From: Nitrosomonadales bacterium
GTDB taxonomy: Bacteria; Pseudomonadota; Gammaproteobacteria; Burkholderiales; Gallionellaceae
Reading direction: 5' to 3'
NCBI GenBank assembly: GCA_016177795.1
Contig: JACOUM010000003.1
Span: 124,001-188,000, forward strand
DNA length: 64,000 bases
Shown: piece by piece, positions 1 to 9,278 of the stretch
Layout of the letters: the number at the start of each line of letters is the position of its first letter
Numbering within the stretch: position 1 is the stretch's first letter
Made by a program: the position numbers and the translations under genes
Notes under the pieces: generated by a model
Told to the model about the DNA's origin: nothing
What the model saw: only the letters and a program-made list of their open reading frames with translations
The model's database searches: none

Positions 1-187
1 CTGCGTGCTCGCCGACGAACCCACCGGCAATCTCGACCGCAGCAGCGCAGAAGCCCTGTTCGAACTGATGCAGCAACTCAATGAAGAATTCAATACCAGT
101 TTCATCGTCGTTACCCATGACCTCGAACTGGCAGGACGGATGCAACGGCGTTTGCACCTGCTGGATGGCGTGCTTCAGGAAGAGTAG
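1..187 (+). CDS. lolD: Lipoprotein-releasing ABC transporter ATPase LolD, C-terminal end (partial)
   Basis: Only the last 61 codons are in the window; the reading frame enters from the left edge at base 2. The visible part carries the Walker B/D-loop run ADEPTGNLD and the H-loop THD, which mark an ABC ATPase. The tail following them ([15 protein letters not shown]) resembles LolD, the ATPase that drives release of lipoproteins from the inner membrane by LolCE. The Walker A and signature motifs lie outside, so LolD rather than another ABC ATPase of the MacB/FtsE group is a likely but not proven assignment. Confidence 0.7.
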   Translation, partial: CVLADEPTGNLDRSSAEALFELMQQLNEEFNTSFIVVTHDLELAGRMQRRLHLLDGVLQEE

Positions 188-263
188 AGGAAGTTCGCCA
201 GTTCTCGGGCAGGCATTGGTTACCTGCCGAGCTAGAAGCCAAGTACTGAAATCTGGAGCAACA

Positions 264-1487
264 ATGGAAGTCCATGATTTTTTTCTTATCCTGCCAATCA
301 TTCTGCTAACGGCACGGGTGTTTGCGGAACTGGCGACACGCTTGCAGGCGCCGTCAGTGATCGGCGAGCTATTCGCAGGGGTCATACTGGGGCCGAGTTT
401 GCTGGGCTGGATCGAACCTTTCGAAACCATCAAGCTGATGGCGGAGATTGGCATCATCCTGCTGCTGTTCGAGGTTGGCTTGGGAACCGATGTCAAACGT
501 CTTGTGCGTGCCGGCGTCGAATCCTTCGTGGTGGCCACGATCGGCTTTGTGCTGCCGCTGGTGCTGGGCTTCACACTGGGTTACTGGGTGTTCGATCTCT
601 CCATGCTGGTATCGCTGTTTATTGGCGGCACGCTTACGGCCACCAGTATCGGCATTACCGTGCGCATACTGTCTGATCTCAAACGCCAGCAGGCACCCGA
701 GGGGCAGATTGTGCTGGGGGCGGCCGTATTGGACGATGTGCTGGGCGTGATATTGTTAGCGCTACTTTACGAGTTCTCCATCGGTGGCGGAGTGAGCCTG
801 ATCAGTGCCGGCAAGGTGTTGATCTTCGTGGGTGCATTTTTCGTGCTGGCACCCATGGCCGCCAAACTGATCTCATTAATCATCAAGCGCTTTGATGCGG
901 TCAGCGAAATCCCCGGGCTGATCCCTACCAGCATCGTATCACTGGTATTGTTCTTCGCCTGGCTGGCCCATGCCCTGGGAGCACCTGAGTTACTTGGCGG
1001 CTTTGCCGCCGGCCTGGCTCTGTCGAGACGCTTCTTTCTGCCGCTGGGCATTGCCCTGCACACCGATGAACGTTTTGCGCAACGTATCGAGGAGCAGATG
1101 AAGCCCATCGTTCATCTGTTTACGCCGATATTTTTCGTTTTTGTAGGGCTTTCCCTCAATCTGCGCGAGATCGACTGGAACTCGTCCTTTATCTGGATTT
1201 TCTCGTTGGTGCTGTTACTGGCGGCCATCACCGGCAAGCTCGTTGGTGCCTTCTTTATCAGGGAGTCATGGCCGGTGCGTTGGGCGATCGGTATGGCCAT
1301 GATACCCCGCGGTGAAATCGGTCTCATTTTCGCCGAGTTGGGAAGAATAAGCGGCATATTCAATAATGAAATTTACGCGGGGATGGTGATTGTTATTGCG
1401 CTCACGACATTGTTACCGCCCTTTATCATGAAGTGGTTTTACGGGCGCTACGCCGATCGCCTGCAGACAGCAGACGAGATCAACTGA
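264..1487 (+). CDS. Cation:proton antiporter, CPA2 (KefB-like) membrane domain
   Basis: This 407-residue protein consists almost entirely of hydrophobic segments and matches the Na/H-exchanger fold: an N-terminal LQAPSVIGELFAGVILGPSLLG segment in two conserved parts, and paired aspartates at about residues 157-158 (VLDDVLG) in the position of the ion-binding acids of CPA2 antiporters. It lacks the C-terminal TrkA-N/RCK nucleotide-binding domain of KefB and KefC, so it is probably an unregulated K+ or Na+/H+ exchanger of the inner membrane. The ATG at 264 was chosen because GGAG lies at 255-258; the frame remains open further upstream into lolD, but that part is antiporter-unlike. Ion specificity cannot be read from the sequence. 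Confidence 0.85.
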   Translation: MEVHDFFLILPIILLTARVFAELATRLQAPSVIGELFAGVILGPSLLGWIEPFETIKLMAEIGIILLLFEVGLGTDVKRLVRAGVESFVVATIGFVLPLVLGFTLGYWVFDLSMLVSLFIGGTLTATSIGITVRILSDLKRQQAPEGQIVLGAAVLDDVLGVILLALLYEFSIGGGVSLISAGKVLIFVGAFFVLAPMAAKLISLIIKRFDAVSEIPGLIPTSIVSLVLFFAWLAHALGAPELLGGFAAGLALSRRFFLPLGIALHTDERFAQRIEEQMKPIVHLFTPIFFVFVGLSLNLREIDWNSSFIWIFSLVLLLAAITGKLVGAFFIRESWPVRWAIGMAMIPRGEIGLIFAELGRISGIFNNEIYAGMVIVIALTTLLPPFIMKWFYGRYADRLQTADEIN

Positions 1488-1549
1488 ACCGGAATTCACC
1501 TGCTTCAAGGAAACCAGATGAATCTGAAGTGGCTCGAATTCTTTTCCTG

Positions 1550-2905
1550 TCAACGCTGGGCAAGCACCGCGAGCATTGCCTCGACATCGACAATCTTGTC
1601 GCGGGGAGCGCCGCGCCGTTCCCCGCGCGCCACCTCGACGTCATCGAGCCGCTTCCAGTCGTCGAAGGATACGATCTGCACGCCGCGCTGGCGCAGCAGC
1701 AGGTCGATCGCTTCGCGCTCCGGCAGCTCCCGCGCTTCCAGCCCGGCGCCATCGGCGATCATGTGTTCCACGACATGTGCAGACGCGCCCTTGTGCGCCC
1801 CGATAAGTCCACGCGGCCCGCTGCGCGCCCAGCCGACGACGTATTCGTTGGCAATCACGGCGCGGCTGGCGGAATCGACGACACGCCCGTCTTCGTTAGA
1901 GATAACCTGCGCTTTATCGTCGTAGGGAACACCGGCAATCCGCTCGGCGGCAAAACCGATCGCAGGCAACACCATGCCGACATCGAGAGTCTCGATCTTG
2001 CCAGTGCCGCGCGCGCTGACCGTGCCGTCCGGTTGAACCTCGAGACGATTCTTTTCGAGCGCGAGGCCGGCCACATTGCCGGATGCGCCTGCAACCACCT
2101 CGGTCGGCGAGACAAGAAAACGCAGGTGCAGTTTCTTCGCTTTTGCACCGGGCGGCCGTGCGGCGAAGGACTGGAGAATCTTCAGGTTTTTTTCCTGCTG
2201 CGAATTGCCCGCAGATTCCGGAATAACGCAGCCCGCAAGCTCGCCTGGATCGACAACCGGGTCGACATCTTCCATCTCGCCGAATTCCTTGAGTTCGGGC
2301 GGCGTAAACGAGGCCTGCTCCGGCCCGCGCCGCCCGAGTATGAACACCTCGCGCACCCGGCTGTTGCGCAGTGCCTCCAGCGCGTATGCGGCAATGTCGG
2401 TCTTTTCGAGTTCGGCGGGCGTGCGCAGCAGAATTCGGGCCGCATCGATAGCGGTGTTGCCGTTGCCCACCACCGCGACGCGCGACACCGACAAATCGAT
2501 TTTTGCCTGACGGTAATCGGGATGCCCGTTGTACCAGCCGATAAACACTGCCACCGGCGTGCAGCGTGGTATGCCCTCCCCGGGAATGCCGAGACGGCGG
2601 TCGGCCTCATTGCCCACCGCATAGACGATCTGGTGGTAGTGGCGGCGCAATTCTTCCACCGTCACGTCGCGCCCGAGGCACACATTGCCCAGAAACCTGA
2701 AGGTGGGACGCGCGGCTGTTTTTTCGAAAACGCGGGTGACGGTTTTAATGCTTTGATGGTCCGGTGCGACGCCTCCGCGCACCAGTCCGTACGGGGTGGG
2801 AAGGCGGTCGAACATATCGACATGCACGACCGTGTCGGTGCGTTTGAGCAACGCCTCCGCAGCGTAGAAACCGGCCGGCCCGGAGCCGATGATTGCGACA
2901 CGCAT
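1550..2905 (-). CDS. Ferredoxin--NADP+ reductase, adrenodoxin-reductase type (FprA-like)
   Basis: A 451-residue two-dinucleotide-fold flavoprotein. The FAD-binding motif GSGPAGFYAAEAL is at residues 7-19 and the NADPH-binding motif GNGNTAIDAARIL begins near residue 147. The segments TPYGLVRGGVAPDH and RRGPEQASFTPPEL are typical of adrenodoxin reductase and mycobacterial FprA. It should pass electrons from NADPH to a ferredoxin or flavodoxin, or the reverse. It stands alone on its strand between the antiporter and dnaB, so the redox partner is not indicated by context. The start is followed directly by the conserved fold and preceded by GGAGGTGATGC, which is a good ribosome binding site. Confidence 0.85.
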   Translation of the reverse strand: MRVAIIGSGPAGFYAAEALLKRTDTVVHVDMFDRLPTPYGLVRGGVAPDHQSIKTVTRVFEKTAARPTFRFLGNVCLGRDVTVEELRRHYHQIVYAVGNEADRRLGIPGEGIPRCTPVAVFIGWYNGHPDYRQAKIDLSVSRVAVVGNGNTAIDAARILLRTPAELEKTDIAAYALEALRNSRVREVFILGRRGPEQASFTPPELKEFGEMEDVDPVVDPGELAGCVIPESAGNSQQEKNLKILQSFAARPPGAKAKKLHLRFLVSPTEVVAGASGNVAGLALEKNRLEVQPDGTVSARGTGKIETLDVGMVLPAIGFAAERIAGVPYDDKAQVISNEDGRVVDSASRAVIANEYVVGWARSGPRGLIGAHKGASAHVVEHMIADGAGLEARELPEREAIDLLLRQRGVQIVSFDDWKRLDDVEVARGERRGAPRDKIVDVEAMLAVLAQR

Positions 2906-2946
2906 GCATCACCTCCATGAAGAATAAACCTAGAAACCTCACTTCA

Positions 2947-3076
2947 TCCACGAAAAACACGAAAGTCACGAAATGAATCAAAATCTTATTTGCGCGCAAC
3001 CCATCACCTTTTGGGCGACCATTCAACGCGCTCTATCGCATTGAATTTTTTCGTGTATGTTCGGGGCTTTCGTGGA
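2947..3076. repeat. Intergenic palindromic element, family A, copy 1 (CACGAAA words)
   Basis: The left arm at 2947-2973 is built of CACGAAA-type words; the right arm at 3047-3076 is its imperfect reverse complement, starting TTTTTCGTG and ending CTTTCGTGGA. About 70 bases separate the arms. The same words and arrangement recur at 9792-9866. The element fills the gap between dnaB and the flavoprotein gene. Transcribed on either strand it could fold into a long stem. Confidence 0.8.
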
Positions 3077-3148
3077 CATCTGAGTTTTTAAGGATAAAAC
3101 ACCCACCTGCATTATGCTTCACGCGCCTGACGCAGGACGACACTCGGA

Positions 3149-4555
3149 TCAGTAGCTGCCGGGAGCCAGATTATCGAAGCGCGTGTACTCGCCGCGGAAG
3201 GCCAGCTCCACCTTGCCGATCGGTCCGTTGCGCTGCTTGCCGATGATGATCTCGGCTTTGCCCTTGTCGGCTGAATCGCTGTTGTAAACCTCGTCGCGAT
3301 AGATGAACAGGATCAGGTCGGCGTCCTGTTCGATCGCGCCTGATTCGCGCAAATCGGACATCACCGGGCGCTTGTTGGGGCGCTGCTCCAGGCTGCGGTT
3401 CAACTGCGACAACGCGACCACCGGCACATGCAATTCCTTCGCCAGCGACTTCAGGGAACGGGAAATTTCCGAGATTTCCGTGGCGCGGTTCTCGCTGGCT
3501 TTGCCCGCATTCGAGCTCATCAATTGTATGTAGTCCACCACGATCAGCCCCAGACCGCCGTTCTGGCGATGCAGGCGGCGCGACCGGGCGCGCACCTCGA
3601 GCGCAGTCAGCGCGGCGCTTTCGTCGATGTGGATCGGCGCGTCGTTGAGCTTGCCGAGCGCGTGGGTCAGGTGTCCCCAATCGTCATCCTGCAGGCGCCC
3701 GGTGCGCAGGTCATGCTGGTTGAGTTTTCCCACCGAACCGAGCATGCGCATCGCCAGTTGCGTGGCGCCCATTTCCATGCTGAAAATTGCCACCGGCAGC
3801 TTGCTGTCCAATGCGACATTCTCGGCGATGTTGATGGAAAATGCGGTCTTACCCATGCTCGGACGTCCGGCCACGATGACCAGGTCTCCCGGCTGCAAAC
3901 CTGAGGTCATGCGATCCAGGTCGGTGAAGCCGGTGGCGATGCCGGTTACATCGCTGCTGTTGTCGCGGCCGTATAATGTTTCGATGCGCTCCACCACCTG
4001 GGTCAACAGCGGCGGCATGGGTATGAATCCCTGTTTGCCGCGCGATCCCGCCTCGGCAATCTCGAACACTTTGCTTTCCGCTTCATCGAGCAACTGCGCG
4101 GCATCGCGTCCGGTCGGGTTGTAGGCGCTGCTGGAAATATCGGTGCCGACCTCCGCCAGTTTGCGCATGATGGAGCGCTCGCGCACGATTTCGCCATAGC
4201 GGCGGATATTGGCCGCAGACGGCACGTTCTGCGCCAGGCTGCCCAGATACGGCAGGCCGCCGACCTTGTCCAGTTCGCCGGCTATTTCCAGCGCCTCGGC
4301 CACGGTAATCACGTCCACCGGTTTGGCCAGTTCGCTCAGGCGCACGATCTGGCGGTAGATCAGGCGATGCTCGTGGCGATAGAAGTCGTCATCGGTAATC
4401 AGGTCGGCAATCCTGTCCAGCGCGCTCGCCTCAAGCAGCAGGCCGCCCAGCACCGATTGCTCGGCCTCTACCGAATGAGGCGGCAATTTGATCTGGTCGA
4501 GTTGGGTGTCCGGGCTGGAAAAGTTTTGCATTCGATAAACCGATTGACTTGCCAT
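3149..4555 (-). CDS. dnaB: Replicative DNA helicase DnaB
   Basis: The 468-residue product has the N-terminal DnaB domain (PPHSVEAEQSVLGGLL) and a C-terminal RecA-like core with Walker A (GRPSMGKTA, about residue 229), the Walker B region LIVVDYIQLM, and the C-terminal LSQLNRSLEQRPNKRP element. It unwinds DNA at the replication fork as a hexamer and works with primase. Length is normal. An alternative start ten codons in (MQNFSS) is possible; neither start has a strong Shine-Dalgarno. It lies downstream of the ribosomal operon rpsF-rplI, a common proteobacterial order, but a terminator separates them. Confidence 0.97.
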   Translation of the reverse strand: MASQSVYRMQNFSSPDTQLDQIKLPPHSVEAEQSVLGGLLLEASALDRIADLITDDDFYRHEHRLIYRQIVRLSELAKPVDVITVAEALEIAGELDKVGGLPYLGSLAQNVPSAANIRRYGEIVRERSIMRKLAEVGTDISSSAYNPTGRDAAQLLDEAESKVFEIAEAGSRGKQGFIPMPPLLTQVVERIETLYGRDNSSDVTGIATGFTDLDRMTSGLQPGDLVIVAGRPSMGKTAFSINIAENVALDSKLPVAIFSMEMGATQLAMRMLGSVGKLNQHDLRTGRLQDDDWGHLTHALGKLNDAPIHIDESAALTALEVRARSRRLHRQNGGLGLIVVDYIQLMSSNAGKASENRATEISEISRSLKSLAKELHVPVVALSQLNRSLEQRPNKRPVMSDLRESGAIEQDADLILFIYRDEVYNSDSADKGKAEIIIGKQRNGPIGKVELAFRGEYTRFDNLAPGSY

Positions 4556-4595
4556 CAGGCGAGAGGCATTTTACCCGCCCCGGTCGGAATTATGG

Positions 4596-4628
4596 AAACA
4601 AAAAAGGACTGTTGCCAGTCCTTGTTTG
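4596..4628 (-). terminator. Rho-independent terminator after rplI
   Basis: Read on the minus strand it is AAGGACTG-GCAA-CAGTCCTT followed by a T-run: an 8-bp perfect stem (4604-4611 with 4616-4623) with a GCAA tetraloop. It lies 24 bases after the rplI stop codon and separates the ribosomal protein operon from dnaB. Confidence 0.92.
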
Positions 4629-4651
4629 TATTGCCTTGATACCGCGGCGGA

Positions 4652-5101
4652 TTACTGTTCGCCGAGCACCGCAACAGTGATGTCCGCAGTCACATCGGTA
4701 TGCAGCGCGATGCTGACGGTATGATCGCCGACTTGCTTGAGATGACCGCCCGGCATACGCACTTGCGCCTTCTCTACTTCAAAACCCTGCGCTGCCAGTG
4801 CCGCGACGATGTCGGCATTGGTGACGGAACCGAACAGCTTGCCGTCGACGCCGGCCTTCTGCACGATCTGCACCGTCAAGCCGGCCAGCTTCTCGCCACG
4901 CGCCTGCGCTTCAGCCAGTTTAGCCTTGTCGGCCGCTTCGAGTTCGGTGCGGCGCGCTTCAAACTCGGCCATATTGGCGGCCGTTGCGCGCTTGGCTTTA
5001 CCTTGCGGGATCAGGAAATTGCGGGCATAGCCATTCTTGACCTTGACCACATCGCCCAACTGACCGACGTTGATCACTTTCTCCATCAATATTATCTGCA
5101 T
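4652..5101 (-). CDS. rplI: 50S ribosomal protein L9
   Basis: At 149 residues it has normal L9 length. The N-terminal signature runs from [20 protein letters not shown] at about residue 13, and the long central helix ([20 protein letters not shown]) joins the two rRNA-binding domains. It binds 23S rRNA in the large subunit. Last gene of the rpsF-priB-rpsR-rplI operon, 11 bases after rpsR, and followed by a clear terminator. Confidence 0.98.
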   Translation of the reverse strand: MQIILMEKVINVGQLGDVVKVKNGYARNFLIPQGKAKRATAANMAEFEARRTELEAADKAKLAEAQARGEKLAGLTVQIVQKAGVDGKLFGSVTNADIVAALAAQGFEVEKAQVRMPGGHLKQVGDHTVSIALHTDVTADITVAVLGEQ

Positions 5102-5112
5102 GTCCGGTCTCC

Positions 5113-5385
5113 TTAGTGCAAATCAGTGTAAGGCATCAATGCCAGGAAACGCGCGCGCTTCACGGCAGTGCTCAATTGACGCTGATAGCGTGTCTTGGTG
5201 CCGGTAATACGGGCCGGAATCAGCTTGCCGTTCTCGGAGATGAATTCCTTGAGGATGTTCACGTCCTTGTAATCCACTTCGGCGATCTTGTCGACCGTGA
5301 AGCGGCAGAACTTGCGGCGCTTGAACAGATTGTTGCGGGAAGAACGTTTGTTCTTGTCATCTTTCTTTTTGTCTGGACGAGCCAT
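5113..5385 (-). CDS. rpsR: 30S ribosomal protein S18
   Basis: Ninety residues, with a lysine-rich N-terminal extension ([18 protein letters not shown]) followed by the S18 core ([23 protein letters not shown], shown here only in part by its position, residues about 27-50) and the conserved [19 protein letters not shown] region. S18 pairs with S6 on the small-subunit platform; the S6:S18 complex is also a known autoregulator of this operon. It sits 9 bases after priB. The basic extension is a little longer than in Escherichia coli S18 (75 residues). Confidence 0.98.
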   Translation of the reverse strand: MARPDKKKDDKNKRSSRNNLFKRRKFCRFTVDKIAEVDYKDVNILKEFISENGKLIPARITGTKTRYQRQLSTAVKRARFLALMPYTDLH

Positions 5386-5394
5386 GATGTTTCC

Positions 5395-5691
5395 TTATTC
5401 CAAAATAATGTCGTTAATGTGCAAAACCAGTTGCCGGCTGCGGATACTTTGCCGAGCTAAAAAACCACGCACTTTGACGGTCTGTCCCACTGCAAACTGG
5501 GCGGCCTTTTCAGCCATCCCGGCAAACGCCAGCGCACTCACTTCACACTGCACCTGCCGCATGCCATTTGCTTCGGGCTGTTGCGACGCATGACTCAATG
5601 TCAGTGCCACTCTCGCCACTCCGCCGGGGGTATACCGCAAACCTTCCAGCGCGATCAACTCGCCGCTGATGACAACCTGGTTACGCGCCAA
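5395..5691 (-). CDS. priB: Primosomal replication protein N, PriB
   Basis: A 98-residue OB-fold protein (NQVVISGELIALEGLRYTP at the start) encoded between rpsF and rpsR, the position of priB in beta- and gammaproteobacteria. PriB binds single-stranded DNA and couples PriA to DnaB loading when stalled forks restart. It lies 2 bases after rpsF, so its translation is probably coupled. The similarity to single-stranded-DNA-binding proteins is weak by eye, so the operon position supports the call strongly. Confidence 0.93.
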   Translation of the reverse strand: MARNQVVISGELIALEGLRYTPGGVARVALTLSHASQQPEANGMRQVQCEVSALAFAGMAEKAAQFAVGQTVKVRGFLARQSIRSRQLVLHINDIILE

Positions 5692-5693
5692 TA

Positions 5694-6080
5694 TTAAGCT
5701 GCCGCGCCTTCTTCAGCCGGAGCCGCAACAGCGGCGCCTTCCGTCGGCACGGAGCGGGATTTTTCTTCCTTCATCATGGCAGACGGTTCGATGACAGCCG
5801 CCTTGGTCTTGACGGTCAGGTGGCGCAGCACGGCATCGTTGAAGCGGAATGCGTGCTCCAGCTCTTCCAGGGTTTCCTGGTTGCATTCGATATTCATCAG
5901 CACGTAGTGTGCCTTGTGAATCTTCTGGATCGGGTAAGCCAGTTGACGGCGGCCCCAGTCTTCCAGACGGTGGATTTGCCCGCCCTTGGAAGTGACCAGC
6001 GTGCGATAACGCTCGATCATCGCGGGCACCTGCTCGCTTTGATCGGGATGCACGATAAACACGATTTCGTAATGTCGCAT
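5694..6080 (-). CDS. rpsF: 30S ribosomal protein S6
   Basis: The 128-residue product opens with [19 protein letters not shown] and carries the S6 motif [20 protein letters not shown]; the C-terminal tail (about residues 100-128) is rich in A and E, as is common. It binds the central domain of 16S rRNA with S18. First gene of the operon, preceded by AAGGAGATGTA and a structured leader, with a near-consensus promoter at 6221-6248. Confidence 0.98.
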   Translation of the reverse strand: MRHYEIVFIVHPDQSEQVPAMIERYRTLVTSKGGQIHRLEDWGRRQLAYPIQKIHKAHYVLMNIECNQETLEELEHAFRFNDAVLRHLTVKTKAAVIEPSAMMKEEKSRSVPTEGAAVAAPAEEGAAA

Positions 6081-6127
6081 TACATCTCCTTATGGTTAAC
6101 AGCCCCCCGCCATAACTTAAGTCAGGC

Positions 6128-6212
6128 AATCCTCAGTCTCTGAAGAGAGACGGGGATTAACACTGCGTATGCGGTGGAGCAAGGTATGTGAGGCTGCCAA
6201 TCAGCCTCACAG
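6128..6212 (-). promoter_or_regulatory. Structured 5' leader of rpsF, possible S6:S18 autoregulatory site
   Basis: The transcript from the promoter at 6221-6248 would contain two hairpins ahead of rpsF. The first (6188-6212) has a 10-bp perfect stem, TGTGAGGCTG with CAGCCTCACA. The second (6128-6158) is an imperfect stem AATCC..GTCTCT..AGAGAC..GGATT with a CC/CCG asymmetric bulge opposite TGA. S6:S18 complexes of many bacteria are known to bind a bulged stem containing CCG in their own leader; that this is the site is inference from position and shape. Confidence 0.45.
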
Positions 6213-6220
6213 GGGCGCGC

Positions 6221-6248
6221 ATTATAGCGAAATGAGCTTATGCGTCAA
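6221..6248 (-). promoter_or_regulatory. Sigma70-type promoter of the rpsF operon
   Basis: On the minus strand TTGACG (6248-6243), a 16-base spacer and a perfect TATAAT (6226-6221). The position about 140 bases ahead of rpsF fits the main promoter of the ribosomal protein operon and places the leader hairpins in the transcript. Confidence 0.85.
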
Positions 6249-6302
6249 GGAATTTGGTGGTTTTGCCGCGAGCTCTTGACTTGCCCGTTCCGGGGCGCCC
6301 CT

Positions 6303-7505
6303 CTACCAGCCAGATTCCCTTTCGGGCGTGGCAGTGATCCTGTGGATGCTCAAGTCCGCGCCGTTGAATTCCTCTTCCGCATCCAGCCGGATACCGGTCA
6401 GTTTTTTCAGCGCGCCGTACACCGCATAGCCGCCCGCGAAGGCGATCACCACGCCGAGCAATGTGCCGCACAGTTGCGCCATGAAGCTCACGCCACCCAG
6501 ACCACCGAATGCCTTCAGGCCGAAGATGCCGGCGGCAATGCCGCCCCATGCGCCGCACAGGCCGTGCAGCGGCCATACGCCGAGCACATCGTCGATCTTC
6601 CAGCGGTTTTGCGTGAGGGTGAACATCACCACGAACAATCCCCCTGCGATGCCGCCAGTCAATAGCGCACCAATCGGGTGCATCAAGTCGGAACCGGCGC
6701 ATATCGCCACCAGACCGGCCAGCGGGCCGTTATGCACAAAGCCGGGGTCGTTCTTGCCCATCCACAGCGCAGCCAGTGTGCCGCCCACCATCGCCATCAG
6801 CGAGTTGACCGCGACCAGCCCGCTGATTTTGCCGATTTCCTGCGCCGACATGACGTTGAAACCGAACCAGCCGACGGTGAGTATCCACGCGCCCAACGCG
6901 AGGAACGGAATGCTGGAAGGCGGATGCGCGGCGATGCGCCCTTCCTTGCTGTAACGTCCGTGCCGCGCGCCAAGCAACAGCACCGCCGCCAGCGCGATCC
7001 AGCCGCCGACCGCGTGCACCACCACCGAGCCGGCGAAGTCGTGGAACGGCGCGCCGAATGCCGCAGTCAGCCAGTCCTGCATACCGAGACGGCCGTTCCA
7101 GGCGATGCCTTCGAAAAACGGATAAATAAAACCAACCAGCATGAAGGTAGCGGCCAGTTGCGGATTGAAGCGGGCGCGCTCGGCGATGCCGCCGGAAACG
7201 ATGGCGGGAATCGCGGCGGCGAAGGTCAGCAGGAAGAAGAACTTGACCAGCTCGTAACCGCTTTTTTGCGCGAGCTGTTCCGCACTGGTAAAAAAATTCG
7301 CTCCATAGGCGACGATGTAGCCGATGAAGAAATACGCCAGGGTGGAAACCGCGAAATCGGCCAGAATCTTGACCAGCGCGTTCACCTGATTTTTCTTGCG
7401 CACCGTGCCCAGTTCCAGAAAAGCAAAGCCCGCGTGCATCGCCAGCACCATGATCGCGCCGAGCAGCACAAACAAGACATCATTGCCAGATTTCATATCT
7501 TCCAT
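6303..7505 (-). CDS. amt: Ammonium transporter
   Basis: A 400-residue membrane protein of the Amt/Mep/Rh family: LLGAIMVLAMHAGFAFLE at the start, DFAGSVVVHAVGGW with one pore histidine, and VLGVWPLHGLCGAWGG with the second. It forms a trimer in the inner membrane and passes ammonium. The ATG at 7505 is preceded by AAGGAGGGGGT; the frame is open a further nine codons to a GTG, which would place the ribosome binding site inside the gene, so 7505 is preferred. There is no adjacent glnK, unlike many amt genes, and I see no sigma54 site of correct spacing upstream. Confidence 0.95.
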   Translation of the reverse strand: MEDMKSGNDVLFVLLGAIMVLAMHAGFAFLELGTVRKKNQVNALVKILADFAVSTLAYFFIGYIVAYGANFFTSAEQLAQKSGYELVKFFFLLTFAAAIPAIVSGGIAERARFNPQLAATFMLVGFIYPFFEGIAWNGRLGMQDWLTAAFGAPFHDFAGSVVVHAVGGWIALAAVLLLGARHGRYSKEGRIAAHPPSSIPFLALGAWILTVGWFGFNVMSAQEIGKISGLVAVNSLMAMVGGTLAALWMGKNDPGFVHNGPLAGLVAICAGSDLMHPIGALLTGGIAGGLFVVMFTLTQNRWKIDDVLGVWPLHGLCGAWGGIAAGIFGLKAFGGLGGVSFMAQLCGTLLGVVIAFAGGYAVYGALKKLTGIRLDAEEEFNGADLSIHRITATPERESGW

Positions 7506-7697
7506 ACCCCCTCCTTCAGTTGTGAACCACAATAAGGGATTCGGACATGCAAGATGTGTTCCACAACGCCAGTGAATTGATAGTTTATGGATAAATCAGT
7601 AAAGCGCCGACCGGCAAGCGCCTTATGCAAAAAAATGGTGCGCTTTATTGCCGGTGTACCGCAGTTTTGCACCAACGTGGTGCGCAAACCGGTGCCG

Positions 7698-8174
7698 TCA
7701 ACCTTCCACATCCGTGCTTCGCAACACCTTGAAAATCACCTCCAGCGCAAACCCGCGCGATTGCAGGAAGCGCGCCTGCTTGGCTTTCTCCATGGCATCC
7801 AGTGGTAATGCGCCGAACTTCTTTTGCCACACTTCGCAGGCTGTTTCGAATTCTGTTTCTTTCAGTTGCGGCAGGGCTTCGCCGATCAATGTTTCCGCAA
7901 TGCCCTTTTGCCTCAACTCATGGGCGATACGCTGTGCGCCGAAGCGGCTACGTTTGGCACGCACCAGTTGCATGGCGGCACGTTCATCGGACAGCCAACC
8001 GCGCGCGGTCAGGTCATCCAGCAGCGCATCCAGATTCTCCGGCTGACTGGAATCTTCATTCGTCAGGGCATACGGCAACAGCTTGCCGCGCAGTTCGGCG
8101 CGGCTGTATTCGCGACGCGCCAGGTATTGCAGGGCGCGCGCACGTAAACTTATTTCAGGCTTTTTCCTCACCAC
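7698..8174 (-). CDS. recX: Regulatory protein RecX
   Basis: RecX family, with the triple-helical repeats visible: [19 protein letters not shown], then [17 protein letters not shown] and [16 protein letters not shown]. RecX binds RecA filaments and limits their growth. The gene overlaps the 3' end of recA. The frame is open upstream to 8228, but those codons lie in the recA tail and give only an R/P/A-rich sequence, so one of two adjacent GTG codons (8174 or 8171) is the likelier start. About 158 residues, typical of the family. Confidence 0.92.
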   Translation of the reverse strand: MVRKKPEISLRARALQYLARREYSRAELRGKLLPYALTNEDSSQPENLDALLDDLTARGWLSDERAAMQLVRAKRSRFGAQRIAHELRQKGIAETLIGEALPQLKETEFETACEVWQKKFGALPLDAMEKAKQARFLQSRGFALEVIFKVLRSTDVEG

Positions 8175-9225
8175 CGGATTTGGCGCTTGCCTTGGCGCCC
8201 GTCTTGGCCTTGGCTTTTTCGCCCGCATCGAGCAGCGCTATGCCCAATGCCCCGCGCACCTTGTTTTCGATCTCCAGGGCGACGTCCGGATGCTCGCGCA
8301 GATATTCGCGCGCATTGTCCTTGCCCTGGCCGATCTTTTCGCCCATGTAGCTGTACCAGGCGCCGGACTTTTCCACCAGTTTGTGCTGCACGCCCAGTTC
8401 GATGATCTCGCCTTCGCGCGAGATGCCCTCGCCATACAGAATATCGAAGAATGCTTCGCGGAACGGCGGCGCAACCTTGTTTTTCACCACCTTGACACGC
8501 GTCTCGTTGCCGATCACCTCATCGCCTTTCTTGATCGCACCGATGCGGCGGATGTCGAGGCGCACCGAGGCGTAGAACTTGAGTGCGTTGCCGCCGGTGG
8601 TGGTTTCCGGATTGCCGAACATCACGCCGATCTTCATGCGCATCTGGTTGATGAAAATCACCAGCGTATTGGAGCGCTTGATGTTGGCGGTCAGCTTGCG
8701 CAGCGCCTGCGACATCAGGCGCGCATGCAGGCCCATCTGCGCATCGCCCATTTCGCCCTCAATTTCCGCCTTCGGCGTCAATGCGGCAACCGAGTCGATC
8801 ACCACCACATCCACCGAAGCGGAACGCACCAGCATGTCGGCAATTTCCAGCGCTTGTTCGCCGTTGTCCGGCTGCGAGATCAGCAGATCTTCCACCTTCA
8901 CGCCAAGCTTCTGTGCGTATTGTGGATCAAGCGCATGCTCCGCGTCGATGAACGCCGCCGTGCCGCCGAGCTTCTGCATTTCGGCGATAACCTGCAGGGT
9001 CAGCGTGGTCTTGCCGGACGATTCCGGTCCGTAGATTTCCACCACGCGGCCGCGCGGCAGGCCGCCCACGCCGAGCGCGATGTCCAGACCCAGCGAGCCG
9101 GTGGAAACGACTTGGATATCGCGCGCCACTTCATGCTCGCCGAGGCGCATGATCGAGCCCTTGCCGAACTGCTTCTCGATCTGGCTCAGTGCCGCCGCGA
9201 GCGCCTTGCTTTTGTTGTCATCCAT
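8155..9225 (-). CDS. recA: Recombinase RecA
   Basis: At 356 residues this is normal RecA: Walker [11 protein letters not shown], the switch region [20 protein letters not shown], loop L2 around [20 protein letters not shown], and an acidic-basic C-terminal tail. It forms filaments on single-stranded DNA, promotes strand exchange and triggers LexA cleavage. The ATG at 9225 has GGGGAGA five bases upstream; a longer frame to 9282 has no ribosome binding site. Co-transcribed with recX and preceded by pncC, a conserved neighbourhood. Confidence 0.98.
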   Translation of the reverse strand: MDDNKSKALAAALSQIEKQFGKGSIMRLGEHEVARDIQVVSTGSLGLDIALGVGGLPRGRVVEIYGPESSGKTTLTLQVIAEMQKLGGTAAFIDAEHALDPQYAQKLGVKVEDLLISQPDNGEQALEIADMLVRSASVDVVVIDSVAALTPKAEIEGEMGDAQMGLHARLMSQALRKLTANIKRSNTLVIFINQMRMKIGVMFGNPETTTGGNALKFYASVRLDIRRIGAIKKGDEVIGNETRVKVVKNKVAPPFREAFFDILYGEGISREGEIIELGVQHKLVEKSGAWYSYMGEKIGQGKDNAREYLREHPDVALEIENKVRGALGIALLDAGEKAKAKTGAKASAKSGGEEKA

Positions 9226-9278
9226 CGTTTTCTCCCCAAAAAAAATAGTGCGCGGATTATGACACACCCTGTAAAAAA

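Noticed and set aside
1433-2920. A 495-codon open frame on the plus strand antisense to the flavoprotein gene
   Set aside because: It is the GC-rich shadow of the reductase; the translation has no family motif and the opposite strand has clear FAD and NADPH sites.
7620-7700. Sigma54 promoter ahead of amt
   Set aside because: GG and GC pairs are present but at spacings of 9 or 11 bases instead of 10.
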